Source: Lycocorax pyrrhopterus obiensis
Taxonomy: Eukaryota; Chordata; Aves; Passeriformes; Paradisaeidae
DNA length: 64,000 nucleotides
Assembly: GCA_014706295.1 (NCBI GenBank)
Contig: JACSVZ010000007.1
Span: 45,088,975-45,152,974 of the forward strand
Direction: 5' to 3'
Shown: in pieces, positions 24,515 to 38,299 of the stretch
Numbering within the stretch: position 1 is the first letter of the stretch
Layout of the letters: each line of letters begins with the position of its first letter
The notes under the pieces: model-generated
The model's database searches: none
Told to the model about the DNA's origin: nothing
Seen by the model: the letters and a program-made list of their open reading frames with translations, nothing else
Position numbers and translations under genes: made by a program

Positions 24515-24700
24515 TATTATTATTATTATAGAGTGCCTATAAGCAATTTCAATAACATTATCTAATTAATCTTCCTGAATTTCTGAGATGTAGATAGAGT
24601 TATTTATTTAACTTCTTTTACAATTGAATGACACTTGGAAACAGATTGAATGACTTTCCCAAAATCTTGCTAAGCATCACTTGCAAAGGCAGACTTTAAA
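24515..24700 (+). mobile_element. MIR-like ancient SINE
   Basis: The order of motifs follows the MIR core and 3' region: 'aacattatctaattaatctt' (24553 on), 'ctgagatgtagatag', 'tacaattgaatgacacttgg', then 'attgaatgactttcccaaaa' and 'tcttgctaagcatcact'. The MIR forms are 'acattatctcatttaatcct', 'gtgaggtaggta', 'acagatgaggaaactgagg' and 'gttaagtgacttgcccaagg'. Divergence is high, as expected for an insertion older than the split of birds and mammals. The (ATT)5 run at about 24518-24531 lies at its 5' side. Confidence 0.6.
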
Positions 24701-27316
24701 AAAAAATCTCTTCTCAGGTTCTAATATAATCATAAATTCCCCTTGTCACTCTTATGAAGGAAAATGTCCTTTCAATTGACCTTCTTTTGCACATAAAAGT
24801 AAGCTCTGCTATGTTCTCATGTCTCTGTATTGTGCAGCTCTTGAAAGTTCTGTGATGATTTTTGTATCTCCTCAAAATTTTAAAAGATCTCAGGCTGTCA
24901 TGAGGGTGCTTGACCTTTGCCACTAACCCAGGTACTCAATGCATCACCTCACTGCCTTCCTGACATGCATATAAAACAGTGTGACTTTATATTTCCTTTT
25001 CCAATTACTCACAATCTAATTTAAGCTGTGTTTTGCAGGCACTTTTTTATTTTCCCAAATGACAAGTGTATTAGCTAAGGCTGTCAGCCTGGCTGCCAGC
25101 TCCCCCAGGCAAGCCCAGCATGCTGTGACCTCATGCATGCAGCACGTAGGACTGACTAGGGGGCTCCTAGGAAATAGATGTGAAGCCTGAGCCCTGTCTT
25201 AGCTGCCTTGGTAAGCATGTTTTATGATAAACTTTATCTCATTATGGGAGGGAAGGGGGAAATCTTGGTCAAAGTCCAACTTTAGAGCTTATGTTGAGGC
25301 TGAACTTTTCTGCTCTCTAAGTCTGCCATATCAAATTAGGGGGAATAAAACCGGCTGCTTGCCCGATTATTTATAACATCACAGGAAACTTGGAATGACT
25401 TATTAAGGATGGAAATAGTTCTCTTTCCTCAGAAACGGATCTTGCTTTGCCAAGATACACAGTGACTGACTGTGTGTAAGAGTGGTACACAAATACCTTC
25501 CACGATGAAGGTTATTAAAACATACCTGGCCTCGTTTATCAGCACTTACATGATATGCATTTATCCACACAAAATACTTTTTAAAAGGCTCCAGGGAGCC
25601 CTGCTCAATGTTTTTAGGGGCAGAAACATATCTAACTGTAAAAAGAATCCAACAAACCAAACCAACAAGTCAGCAAGCTTTTTGTATCTTTGACAGTGTC
25701 AATGAGCCTGTAGCATGGACCTTGACAAATATTTTTGTACAAGTTAATACCTACTGACCACATTGGCTTTTCATTAAAGTTGTTTAGTTTGTCCCATTGA
25801 ATATTACAAGGATAGATCTTGGACATGCAGGACAGCTTTAGGAGCAGGAAAGTTTAGTCTGATGGTCATAAAAGGATATTTTGTGCTGGATTTAACTTCT
25901 CAGTCAGATTTAACTACCATATGGGTAGTTATCCCACCTCACTGTTCCAGCACCCTCAACCCAAGGCAACAAAACTGACCTATAGGTGCTGTGAACCAAT
26001 CTTTATTAAGAGTTTTGATTCAGGAAATGTGAATATCTCATTTATGAAGAGGACTTAAAATGGGGAAATAGCACATAGTATTTTGAAAGGGAGCTGTGTA
26101 GGATGAGTGGCGTGGACTAGAAACCACGTCTTCATGGCCCAGTAATTCTGGTTTGGTACTTGTTGACAGATAATTCACAGGGAAAATCTCAGAGAGAAGG
26201 ATGGAGGAATCTAAATTTCATGGATGAAATTAAATTATTTCAGCCCATTCCAAAAATGTCACAATGCAACTGCCAGCATTTCAAAAACAGTATTCCAAAG
26301 AGCACAGGTTTGGACATCTGCATGACTGTGACAGTCCAAGTTAGTCTACAATAAAAATTACAAGATGAGTGCAAGCCTGTAGAGTTATAAGGAAGTGAGA
26401 GAAAGCAGACATTGACTTAGATATCAGGAAAATTATATTAACTATGGATTTATTTTTTTCTTGTTATATGTAACTGTTGCTTTCTGAACTATCTGTACAA
26501 ATAAAATGACTGTTGATTTGTCTTACCACTTCATCCTTTACTTCATTTGCTGATAGCTTTGTGAAAGAGAAATCTGTCTCAGAGATGTCAAGATCATTGT
26601 CATCTTTGTGAATGAAATGAACAAACTATTTGTGCTTTGACTTTTCTGTTCCTGATGAAGCTGATAGAGGAAGAGAGCTTTCACAGAGTTTAGAAGAGGA
26701 CTGATCCTTTATTTTTACATTTCATCTGCTAAATAGGGCTTTTTCTGGGGCTACTGATGTCCTTTAATTTCTGACCACGAGTTCTTTGGAATATCTGTGG
26801 AAAATCAGTTTCTACATTTTTTAAATTATTTGATGATCATTTGACAACACTAGGGTCTGACTTCCTTTCTCTAGGCGTTTAGAAGAGAAAGGTGCTGTGC
26901 ACACCCTAATCCATAGGTCAAGGTTCAATACACTTTATCTTGAACGTTCAAAAATCTGGTAAAGGGTTCAAATCTTAAGAAAACACTGGAGAACTGCTCA
27001 CTGACTCAGTGCCTCAAAATTAGATGCAAGCCTGAGGAGTGAAATTCATAGTGCAGCATGGGACATCTAAACTTTCCAGTACAATCCTCAAACATAATTC
27101 GTATCAACCAATACCTTTGATGGTAGATGTCTAATCTACGCATTTGAAAATGTCAGGGAAGGAAGCATCTAAAATTTTGTTTCTTCTGAATTTAGGCACT
27201 TATCTATAGTCCAAATTAGGTTCTGTGGAACTAGGATTTGCAAATGCTTTGCCTGCGCTTCTATATGTAAGTCATATGAAGTGTCAGCAGACAACTCTCT
27301 CCTGCTTCTCTTTCAG
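24701..27316. other. Noncoding stretch with a possible conserved block at 25.0-25.4 kb
   Basis: No gene seen. The part from about 25060 to 25400 is compositionally complex, including 'ccggctgcttgcccgattat' and a TTTATAA-type site, and could be a regulatory element. This is an impression from composition only. The pair 'cttctgaatttag' (27196) and ATAT|GTAAGTCAT (27267) brackets a 70-bp exon-like stretch with one open frame, too weak to list alone. Confidence 0.4.
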
Positions 27317-27599
27317 AAGATAGCCAGCGAGAAGAGGGAGGAGGAGGAGGTGATATTACTAAAGAAGCTTTGCATAACAGCCTTGCTATGCAAGTACTTG
27401 CCGCCTTCTCCTGACCTATTTTTGAATGAAGTGGCTGTGGGAGCTCTGCAATGTGCTGCCGTGGCTGCTGTCATTGTGCGTGCAGTGAGCTCGGAGCACA
27501 CCTACTGAGCCGGGCCACTTGGCAAACCGAGCACGACGCGCTGCTTTGCATCCCAGATGGACTAGGTGTGGAGGATGTGCAGTGCATTCCGCTGAGAAG
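27317..27599 (+). other. CpG-rich candidate exon, 283 bp, unknown gene or lncRNA
   Basis: The block stands out by composition. From about 27320 to 27600 it carries eleven CpGs, including a CACGACGCGCTG cluster, while the flanks have almost none. On its left is a good acceptor (CTGCTTCTCTTTCAG, ending at 27316). On its right is GAGAAG|GTGACA, a plausible donor at 27600. A frame open from ATG 27281 to TGA 27506-27508 crosses the acceptor: its first dozen residues would be intronic, and the rest includes an ALLCKYLPPSPDLF-type stretch I do not recognise. A poly(A) signal follows at 27857. It may be a terminal exon of a lncRNA, a small CpG island or promoter, or an old GC-rich insertion. Confidence 0.35.
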
Positions 27600-27856
27600 G
27601 TGACATATTTTGATGTGTGCAGAGACACACCAAGTTAGAAAACTTAGATGTCTTAGACATGTAAGTGAGTACATAGAGTTTTTTAGCTCACCCTTCTTGA
27701 TATGTTTAAATTACAGTTTGAGTGTATGGTAGGTGCTTAAATGCTGTTTTGGATTTTACCTTGTGTTTGGACATTGTCTCTGCATAAGAGATTTGGTAAT
27801 TTTAATTTTTGAGTGTCTAACTAACATTGTGTAACAATGTGGTGTAGCAGAGAAGC

Positions 27857-27862
27857 AATAAA
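27857..27862 (+). terminator. Candidate polyadenylation signal
   Basis: The canonical AATAAA is followed about 30 bases later by a T- and GT-rich element ('tttttactgtgtcttctgg'). The spacing suits cleavage near 27880. It is considered only because the CpG-rich block with a splice acceptor lies upstream; AATAAA alone is common in AT-rich DNA. Confidence 0.3.
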
Positions 27863-30800
27863 AATTCTGATTTGAGAAAATTATTTTTACTGTGTCTTCT
27901 GGAACATGATAGAAATTTTAAACTAGCTTAGATTTTACCCAAAATAGCAAGATATACAGAAAATTACAGGAAAAAAACAAAAAAAAACAAAACACCATAA
28001 TTTTTTAGTCCCTGAGCTCCAAAAGTTCTGTACATTTAATTTTGAGATGTTTCTGTGTAACTTACTTGTGAGTTTACTATTTGCTTGTTTTACTTGTGGT
28101 TTGTTTTTGTGTTTGCTTTTCTTTCAAATGTTGTACATCATTCTTTTAATGTTGTCACTCTCTAAACAAGTAAATGGTATAATTCTATTTTTCTGAGACA
28201 TCTCACAAAAATATATTGACAAGAAGAAAGCCCATAAGAGAGAAAAGAGTGTATGGAAAAAGTGTAGAAATATTTCTGTCTTTCCCCATGGCTTAAGAAT
28301 GGTCTTACAGAGGTTATTATGAATATCTTTGTAACTTTTTAAAAGGCTGTATGTACAAAGGGTAAATCCTTAAAAGCTAACTAGATGGATACTGGGGTAG
28401 TAAAAAAGATGCAGATACACTTGTAAACCTCCTTACCAGCAAAGCAAACTACTTATTCTCTCCACTGCCATGTTTCCCCAGTCCCAAAAAGCTGATCCTC
28501 CTCATTCAACACGTGAAATCTCAGCCATTTTTTCTTCTTTTTACCTTTTCTTATTTTATTTTTCCTTTGCACACTTTTTTAAGACTAAGCTGAAGACATG
28601 TGATGTCATTCAGTGCAATTAGAGTACCTTGAGTGGTTTGCCAGGCAGAACTCTCAAGTATGCAGATCTCAAAGACCTCAATCCTCTCCGGTCCCTCAGC
28701 TCATAGGCATGGTGTCCAGCAGACAGAATACAGCAGATGCTGAGACAAATAAGGGCAAGAATATGTGATTGCAAGCAATTGACTTATCACTGTTAAATGA
28801 ATTCCCACAAGCAGTCATTACTTGTGATTTTCTGCCTCCATCGTAAGGGTGTTGAATACTAACTATGCAGATACATGAAGAAAATAAAAGGTTGATGACT
28901 ATCAGATCTGTCCTCCTTGTTCCTTGTTTTAATAAGACATGACACATGATAAGCCAAGAATCAACCCTGATCCCACTTCTGGTGAGGTTCTTTTTCGTGC
29001 CTCTACTGATGTCTGGTCAAATTTGTAGCTTGTGGGCAATAATCTATTAATCTACAGAGATGGTGGCGTAGATGGACTCCTTTTGATGAAACAAGAACTT
29101 ACTTAAACTACCTCAATCTTGAAGTGAAGCCAGTTCCAAATTTTCCTGGAGTTTTTAAGACAGTTTTTAACTGCTAAAAAATTATATTTAGAGAGAAATT
29201 TATATGCATGTGAATAAATGCATATTCATACTCACTTTTATTTTTGCATTTTTGAGTTCCAACTGGCCTTTTTCTTGGTATATCTTATCAAAACAGAAGA
29301 AGGAAGTTTCAAAAAGTTTACAGAAAAGCCAGCTGTCGCTGCATTTCCTGACCATCTCCACTATGATCCTCTGGGTCTCTTGAATACTGCTTGGGTCACA
29401 GGGGGACATTTCATACAGGGCACTGCACTTCCTGAACAGACTATCAGTAGTCTTTATATTGAGTCAGGTTTAGAGATATTTTTAGATATCCATAAGATTA
29501 GAAGATGGGAGTGAACCATATTTTGTTTTCTCTTGAACTACATATATCCATTTCTGTAGCTTGAAGCTAGGAAACTGTAACCAAGATGAGGAAAACTGGA
29601 GGAAGCAGTCTAAAGTTTGATGTCAAGGAATAGAGTGACTCTTCTAAGAGGATTTTAGCTTTTCTCTTGTTCCCATATTTCTTAGAAAATTAGTATATAT
29701 ATGATTTTTTATCCACAAAATATCCATTGTCAAGAAAAAGATACCTTTAAATAATATATTTAATCACTCCCACCCTATTTCTTTCCAGATTTTTTCCACC
29801 TTCTGTTGCAGTCATCACTCTTAGGTTACTTCTAGAGAGAGACAAAAATAAACAAGAAGAGCTGGAGATCTGTTGATGTTGCATGATGACACATTCACGC
29901 TTCTATAGGTGTCACAGAACTTCTTTCTTACTGTGACATTTTTCTTAATAAAGGCAGTGGTTTTGTCAGAAACTGTGTGCATGCTTACACCAGGACTAAA
30001 CTTGTTTCTAATTATCTGGCACAATTGCCATAGCAGAGCATGCTGTGTATACCAGCACTGCACAGATAGGGAGTTTGTGAGAAGAAACATGCTCTGGATT
30101 TAGAATGTGAAAACCAGCTGAGGAGTTCACCACAAGGCAGGGGTGTGAAAACTTTACTTGGAAGTTGTTTTTTTCCCACTGTGTCCTCCCTGCAGCTGAT
30201 GGAGTAATAGAGTTGTAATGGTTTGCTTACAGGCACTCAATTAGGCACCTACAGCTACTCCACAGGGTGTAGATTTTACATGAGTGGCTTATTCATAAAT
30301 AAAAAGAATTACTGCACATTTTGCTGTAATGTTCTCCATTTCCAAACATCACTACATTATTTATTCCAAATCTTGTCACACTCTTATGCAAGGTCGATTG
30401 CTTCCTTTTCTGTCCTCTTTACTATCAGGGTAGATTGACATTGACTGATTTGTGATATCCCATTACAGCACAGAGCACATTGTTTTCCTGCATTAGTTGT
30501 ACTAGAATTCACAGGCTAAAGGGTCAGTTTGAACTGAAGAACTTACAGGAAGACTATGAATCTGAAAAAATCGGTAATGTTGAATTGGTATCATGAATCC
30601 TGAAGCTGGTATTGCACTGTGTGGTTTTGAAGGGACAGTACTGCTGGAGATATTTTTAAAAAGAGATCAGTCTAAGCTTCTGACGGTTCTTGAAAACTGA
30701 AAGTCAAATATTATGTTACAGTTTTCAATATGAACAAGGAGTGAAATGTACAGTGCATATGTACAAATTATTGAAAACAAGGAATGACAGTTAATATCCT

Positions 30801-30962
30801 TATTTTTCCAAAGCATTTGAACACAATTCATAGAGTTGTAAGTACATGGCCTATTCTGGAAAAAATTTAACTATTTTCTAGTGTGTGTAAATGTAGACAC
30901 ATATATGTATGTATATACAATGAGATAGCAACATAGAGACAAAAAACAGATAATATTTTTTA
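27863..30962. other. AT-rich noncoding stretch, no gene seen
   Basis: Nothing recognisable beyond an A-rich tract with CAAAA units at about 27971-27996. Frames such as 29218-29514 (98 codons) have no splice context or motif that supports them. Confidence 0.55.
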
Positions 30963-30983
30963 ATATTTTAATTATTAAAATAT
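30963..30983. repeat. 21-nt perfect AT palindrome
   Basis: ATATTTTAAT-T-ATTAAAATAT: ten base pairs around a single central T, inside an A/T-only stretch. It may form a cruciform but has no other feature. Confidence 0.8.
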
Positions 30984-33900
30984 AACAGAGGCAATCATAA
31001 GCAAAATCAAGATTGTCCCATACATCATGTCTTAACTCCTCTTAAACAGTTTCTCCTATCCCCCACCTCCAGTTTATATATTCCTGTTATTGTAATCTCT
31101 TATCAACACTTTTCCCCGTTATCCCCACCTCCATGTCCTTCCCCTTCTTTCTCTTGTCCTTCTGCCACTGTGGTCTTTAGAGTGGAATGTGGGTGGGATT
31201 AAGTTTAGGCAGCCGGCAGGCAGCCGGCAGGAAAAGCCTGTATATACAAATGTGTCCCAGGTGTCCTAACATGTCCTTGCCACACAAATGGTCACACTTG
31301 CTGTTGACAGGATGACAAACTTCAGCCCAGAATCAGTGCCTGCAATAAGACAATGATGTCACTGGCTCAGTCTCTCTACAGACTATTGTGGAAGAGGGAG
31401 TGCAGCTACGATATGAATACAAACAGCTGTAAGAAGTATTTTATTTCATAGGAAGATCATTTCGTGTAAGAGAAATTTTCTCTGTCTTTTCTGTCCCTTT
31501 TTCAATATTTAATATAACTTCTTTGTACTATTGATTTATTTACAAATAATGTCATTCATATCTATAACACTAGGTAAATAAACATGTATAAATATAATGC
31601 ATCTGTTAATAGTCACTGGGGGCTCTTTTTAAAGAGTAATAACTATCTCCAACTTATAAAAGATCAACTGTCTGGCCAAAAACTTTTGGATGTTGACATT
31701 TGGATGTTGGCACATCTATTGTTATTACACCTACATTTGCCAGGTTCCATAAAACACTGCCAGTCTCTGCACACTCACCATGCATTCAACTCTCTCTCCA
31801 AGGAGATGTGGGATTTTATAGCATCTATTACACAGCAAGGAACACATATGAGATCTCTGATAGACAGATTTATAAAAAATATATGTGTATACACATACAG
31901 ACACACAAATATATTTATTTTGGTCATTTATTAAAAAAAAAAAAAAAGACTTCACAAGAGAGTAATATAGAAAATATGTTTCCTAGGCTAGTTGTCACTT
32001 TGGAGTACATTATTTAACACTTTTGTTTGTCCCAGAATGGAGTGTATGTACAGAAGTATAGCTGTTATTTAGCTTGAATATTACCTAATACAGTAAATTT
32101 TTTTTTTGGAGATATTCACTCATTAACTGATTTCCTATAAACACTGCAACAGGGGAGTTCAGAAAAAAAAGACATGAAGGAGAGAAAGATAAAAGTACCA
32201 CACCCCACTCCGGAAAAATTATGTTGGACGTAGGAGTTAACATGTGCTACACATTATCAATGCTCTCCAGGCTGCTTTTGTCTGAGTAAGTTCAAAGCAG
32301 GAGCTGCATTTCATAGCTACTATACAGGATGCAGAGCACAAACCTCTAATGCACACTTATGAAATAGTGGCAGCTTGGAATCCCTGCACCATGGCTGTCT
32401 AGAATAGTGGGATTGCATTTTCACAGATTTATCTGTCAAAAATATTTAATTTTCTTACAAATATACTTTAAGGCTTTTATTTCTAGGACAGATTAGCATA
32501 CTTTTGACCCCTGTAGAGGGCTGCCAGTCACAGGGACACGGGATTCAGGCCTGCGTAAAGATGGAATTTCTGCAGCGCTTTAAGCCTTTTCCAAGGAAAG
32601 GCTTGCTGTGTGTACTGGTATCATAGGAGTGGCATTTAAATAAGTTCAGACGCAGCAAGAACCTAGCAGAGTAAATAGGACTACCAGAAAGAGGGAACTG
32701 TACAGAAAAATGCTTCTCTAGTCTATAGCCCAGCAGCATGTAGGAAGACTGAGCACAGCTCTAAATACAGTCACTTACAGCTCAGTCTCTCAGCTGTCAG
32801 AGCAATGGGTTTAGAGCTGCTGTATGAGGAATTTCATCTTGAAGGTCAGAGGTGAAGAAGATTATGATTGCAGTATGCTGGAAATATTTTTGTCCCAAAA
32901 GTAAAAAAAAACCCAAAAAACACTCACTTTTTTTTTCTTCCTATCAGTGTATATTCTTTAAATTCATAACATATATAACTTTAATATGTAACAATTTTAT
33001 TTTGCAACATATTTGAGAACCTGTGCTTGAAGATTACTCTGCATCTCAACAGCCTTCTGAGCAACCCAGTCCAGTTTGCACGATCCACAAGAATAGATAC
33101 AGTTTCATCACAGGGTTAAAGTCCTGGTGTGTTTGAAATTTTCTGCCAGAACTATCTCAGTGTATGAAACTGAGTTTATAATCAACTTTCTTAACTGTTC
33201 TGAGAAATGTTAACATTTTCTACAGAATATATTTTAGCCAATTTAATGAGAATCTTCGGAATCAAATGTTCAAAATTCCCAAAACAGCAATGACAGCTCA
33301 AATTTCTTGATTTGGATAAGAGAACAGGGTTCACCAAAGTGCTTTGCTTTTATGTTTTTAACAGAAAATAAAAGATAGATTTGGAAAGCACCACCTAGAC
33401 CACCTCTGTCTTCCAGAGACATTCTACGTTGCCATCCGCTAAAGAAACGATAAGGTAACATACACCTGGCAACTCTGCTCCAAACTTTTTACACACTCGT
33501 AGGATTTTCTGTTCATGCATAAAAGAAAGAGCTGCACAGCTGTGAATTTTAAATTGAAACACTCAATTACCCTGACTTTCCATAAACTATTTTCTAATCT
33601 ATTGTGTTCTGATAGAAGGAATCAAACCAGATATCCTTTCTGGACAAAAGCCCAACGAGAATCAGGTTGGCTGACATAATTCACAGGCTTCCAGTGTACC
33701 CTGAGTGTCCTGCACACCAGTTTCACTAACAACTTGGCATGCATTCAGTGATGGCATCATTTGAAGGGACAGCGACTCACAGGAAAATTTTTGTGCCAGA
33801 TTTTGTTTCCTGAAACTGCTTTGCTTAAGGGATCAGTGCACAGGCTTCCTGGAGTTTCCTTTAATTGTTTGGGGAGATCTGTGTTGCAGCTACTGAACAA

Positions 33901-36030
33901 AACCACTGTGAAACAGATAACTTTGGTGAGCATTGATTTATTTTGACATCTTATTTTATAATTTATATGTCTAACCAACCCATTTTATTTAACTCTGTTG
34001 CGGCTACGCTGTGGGTATTGACTTCCTAGACCAAATGTGACAGGCTGTCACCACAGACTACTACCAATCAAAGTTCCTTGGCAGATCAGTCAGTAGCAGT
34101 GTGTACTTCTGCTACTATGGTTGCAGACATGATATCTGCACTGCAGTCATGGGTGAGCTCCGTTTTGTGCATAATTTGGAGATAAATTTATTGTGCTGTC
34201 AGTGTTGTAATCTGAATTTATAATATTAATATCAGGTCTATTAGGTGGGAGTGATGTTTAGAAAGAGCTGCAATTTTTGGAGAAGCCTAATTTGCATAGC
34301 CAATATGCCATCAGAATGTCTAGAAGACAGCACTACAGGAGATGTTACTGCTGCGTCCTTCTTCAATGCGTTTAGAAAACAGCTTGCAACAATCATACTA
34401 AGCAATACAGTGAAATCTTTCCTCTTGTTTACTTAATCCCACTCTTGGAGCAATGGTCCTTCGGGTCTTGTGCAAAGGGAACAAAATCCATGCTAAATAG
34501 CAGTGTAAAAGTGAAGTAAATGAGGAGGATTCTGATATAGCCAGATGTAGGGAGGGATACAGCAGAAAGATTTATGTAACTAATACCCACACATCTCCTC
34601 AGCTGACCATTCCATTATTCTTCTTCCAAGGCTTTAAGCTGCTGATATACAGCTGGCTATTTTATTTATTTATTTGTCGAAATGTTTGAGATTATGTTTC
34701 AAAATGCAGCTTTGCAATCTTTGTGCAATATTTTTCAGCTGGCTTCTCTCATTGCAATATTGGTGCAATGTCATCCACCTTTAAAACTGCTTAAAAAGAA
34801 AGGTAAAAAAAAACAACACAAAAAGAGGTAAAGGTTTCACCTCTTCATAGAGCAGATAATTTCTGACTCATAACATCATATCCCACTAATAGTACTTCAA
34901 TTGTTTGGAGAGGGTTTGGCCAACCTTCTAAACAATGATAACCTACATTTACCAGCATCCAGTAGTTCAGATGTGAATTGAAGTACCCACTAGAGATTAC
35001 TGCCCTAATCTTCCCTCCCGTTGCATGATCCACCATTAAAGCACTTAAGATTGGTTCTTGTCACCATAACTCACTGACTTACTCTCAAGGACCTGTCATT
35101 GTCCCAGAGTTTCCAGCCAACTTTCCTCTTGAAAGAGAAAAATGGACGGAAATGCCTGATTGAAGTTTAAATTCAGTCTGAAGAGATGACATATTTTTTT
35201 GTTTTGTTTTGTTTTAAGAATTGCCTACTTAAAGAAAAGAATATATCTAATACTTTTAAGCTGTTGTGAATGTGAAAAAAATTGTGTTTAAAGCAAAATA
35301 GAATTAACATGGTCCTGTGTCTACTCCATGTAAAGAAAAAGTTACCATTTACTTTAATGCCACAGGATTAAGTCTTTTTTCTCGTTGAACACCACTGATT
35401 TAAAGATAAATACTGCCAACTTGACTAACAAGGAATGCACCCCTATGAAAAGCCAAACAAGCTTTATATAAGCTGCTAAGATAGAGCAGGTGGGTAGCTA
35501 TAAAGTCAATGTTGCTCTTCATTACAGGATCCAAAGAAGTTCTCCATGTTCCTATCATGGGACAATGCCTACTTGGATAATTATGCCTCTGCAGCATAAT
35601 AGAGCATCCTGCAAAGATCTCTGAAGTGATGCCACCCTGATCATATGTACATGATTAGAGACACATTTCTGCTAGTAATTTATATCTGTCTCTAAGCAAG
35701 TGTTTTTTCAACAATCTTTCAACAAGAATACACTTTCTCTGATTCTTTTATATATATGGAGAGAGGCTTAAAGGTTATTAAATCTGCAAGTTTGGGTTAG
35801 TTCTCCAGTATATTAAATGGCTGATATATAAAAAACACCTGTGCCTGATTACAGAGTGGGAGAAATGGTGAATGTCATCCTGGCAAAAACAATACATAGA
35901 GGACTAAAAATAGCAAATATATATATACTTATTCAGAGGAGAAATGGACAGAGAAATCCAGACAGTAGATACAAAAATGAAAATATTGAAACAAAAAAGC
36001 ATCTATTCAAAAGTGGTTCCATAAATTGCT
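30984..36030. other. Noncoding stretch, no gene seen
   Basis: Contains an 11-bp tandem pair (31208-31229), a poly(A) run (31931-31945), a T-run (32099-32107) and a (TTTA)n bit (about 34661-34676). The frame 31584-31934 (116 codons) overlaps a second register (31700-32017). Both run into the poly(A) run and have no recognisable content. The patch 32510-32830 is slightly GC-richer and was not identified. Confidence 0.5.
31208..31229. repeat. 11-bp tandem duplication
   Basis: GGCAGCCGGCA is repeated exactly twice. Each unit contains a GCCGGC palindrome, so the pair keeps two CpGs in a CpG-poor region. Confidence 0.8.
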
Positions 36031-36052
36031 TGCAGACAAACTGCAGACAAAC
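36031..36052. repeat. 11-bp tandem duplication
   Basis: TGCAGACAAAC is repeated exactly twice with no spacer. No wider array is present. Confidence 0.8.
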
Positions 36053-36557
36053 TGTTATGCTCATAATTTAATATTAAACTGCTTAAATAGAAAATACATT
36101 TGAAAAATCATTGTATGCTATTAGCTAATTCAGAAACAGAAAAAGAGGATAATTTTTAAATATTTAGAAAAAAGTGGCTTACTAGCTGTCATGATTATTA
36201 ACTAACGCTTTTGCAAGCATATTTCCAATTCTACTTTGTGATAGGGAGAAATCTTGTTTTGACAGGCTCAAACATAAAATGATCAGGACTTTCCTTCATT
36301 ATTATTGATGGCACTGATTACTTTAAATTTTACCTATTAATGGGGACTTACTGTATGTTTTTATCCCTGTAAGCCTTTCTTCTATTGATTTTAAGTTCCA
36401 CAAGTAGTCAAATGACCAAGAGTGTAGAGGGCCAGCCCCTTACCTTTCCAGACAAACAGTTTTGCAAATTGGTAAGAATTCTGAAATGGTGATCTTCAGT
36501 GCCTCAGTTCAGTGACAGTGTTTTGATGCTTCATCCTTGATATTTTATGACAACTTT

Positions 36558-36583
36558 GTATATATATATGTGTGTGTGTGTAT
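36558..36583. repeat. Compound (TA)n(TG)n microsatellite
   Basis: A TA run followed directly by a TG run, about 26 bases. It is short and probably polymorphic. Confidence 0.85.
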
Positions 36584-38275
36584 CATAAAGGCTTGTTATT
36601 CCCTACCATAGATCCAGATATGAAAGTCTTTTAAGCAAGAACTGAAGAATATAGGAGTTTCCAGTAGCAACAGGAGCAATTCTCTCTGTGATGAAGACTT
36701 GTCTTTTCAGTAGAACTGAATGTATCTTCTTCATACTCAACATGAAGAACATCCAAAAAAGCCCAAATTTACTTCACTAGAAAATAGTGTGAAGCTGAGT
36801 TTAAGCAGAAGCAGTCTTTTTGAGAATAAAAGAAAGCAAGGCGTTAAAAGATAATTTTTAATTTGTGACATGCAGTTAGACAGTCTATATTTCTACTCAT
36901 TCCATGATATTTGGAGTTGGCTTCCATGGACATAAGACACCTGGGTTGCTATGTAACTATAAAGTTTGCTAAAAGAATCCTAATCTTTATGTCTAATTTC
37001 TTGGTTATATCCTTTGAGACTTAGACACTGCTTATATTGTTCATCACAGGTATTGAAAATAATTGAAGCATTTCCAAGGAAGTCTTGAGAACCAAATGCC
37101 AAAGCTTGAGGGCAGGGGAGAGCTGTTTGCAAATTGCACGGATTCAGCATCAAGCTAACGAGCAAGGGATTAACCATTTTAGTGTGCAGTACACCAGAGA
37201 GGGTGAGAAGTGCAGGAGAAAGCAAAAGTCTTTGCATGTTAAGTACTGAACTAATGAAAGTTGTCATATCATAATTTCTGAGAGGGATGGGGTTGGCTTC
37301 TACTTTGCATCTGACATGTAGTTAAATCTGTGTGCTATTGTACCTTACTCATGCAATTCGAAGTGGAAATAAACAAATAAAATTCCAAATTCTTTGGAAG
37401 ACTCATTTCACAGATTTTTGTTTTTCCTAAGCTAAAGAAGTCATATATTCCATTTATCTCCTGTCATTACTGATTACTTCAGCACTTCGGATAACATTTA
37501 AAACCAGGCAGTTTATAGAATAGAAGTGGCATTACCTCTTACACAGGGATGAAAAAACCTCCACCTATAATTAAAAAAAAAGGTAAACAGGTAAACAATG
37601 CAGATGCAATTATTTTACCCCAAGAAAATTAAACCAAGTAGAGAGAACTAATTGCTTAGAAATTATTCATATTTAAGTTGTTATATGCCAGGTATTCCCT
37701 ACAATCCTGAATCACACTTTCTATTAATTTTTTGTGTTAGTGCAGCCCTCAAAAAAACCTATTTCAATTTTCCATGCTATATTCAAGTTTCATATTGAAA
37801 ACAAATGTGAACCCTCTTTAGAATAACAACCTTATGTTACTTTTTCCATAAGCATTTTTTTCCCTTTTCCCTTTTAAGTCTGTAATTCTTTCTGTCTGAT
37901 TTTATTAAGTGTGTGAAAAGGTAGGCAGGCTGCCCAGGTCTTGGAAATTAAAGTTCCCTAAGTTGCTCAGGTGGTTGCATGAAATCTGGAAGTTCGACAG
38001 CTAAGAAAGAAAAAACATATGACAAGATGATCCCGCTTCTTACAGAAAGAAATTGAGGACATCCCCATCTACTGATGTCTCTGCACACTGGATTCTGAAG
38101 TTCTTTTATCATGATGATAAAATGAGGGAAATTCATCTCAAAAGTTAGGCATTCTGTTTTGCATGTTGCAGAGAAAGGAAAAGTCACACAATCCCTTTTG
38201 TGGTAGTCAACCGAACTCAGATCCTCAACCTTTTTAGTCCAGTGTAAACTGTTTGAAAGTAAAGTGATTTTATCT

Positions 38276-38299
38276 TTTGTTTTATTTTATTTTATTTTA
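38276..38299. repeat. (TTTTA)n microsatellite
   Basis: About four TTTTA units after TTTTG, ending in TTTTAC. Confidence 0.8.

Noticed and set aside
31584..32017. Two overlapping frames of 116 and 105 codons
   Set aside because: They are in different registers, one runs through a poly(A) run, and neither resembles a protein family.
36455..36475. 20-bp micro-exon between 'cccttacctttccag' and 'gtaagaatt'
   Set aside because: Too short to support without transcript evidence. Such close acceptor-donor pairs are common by chance.
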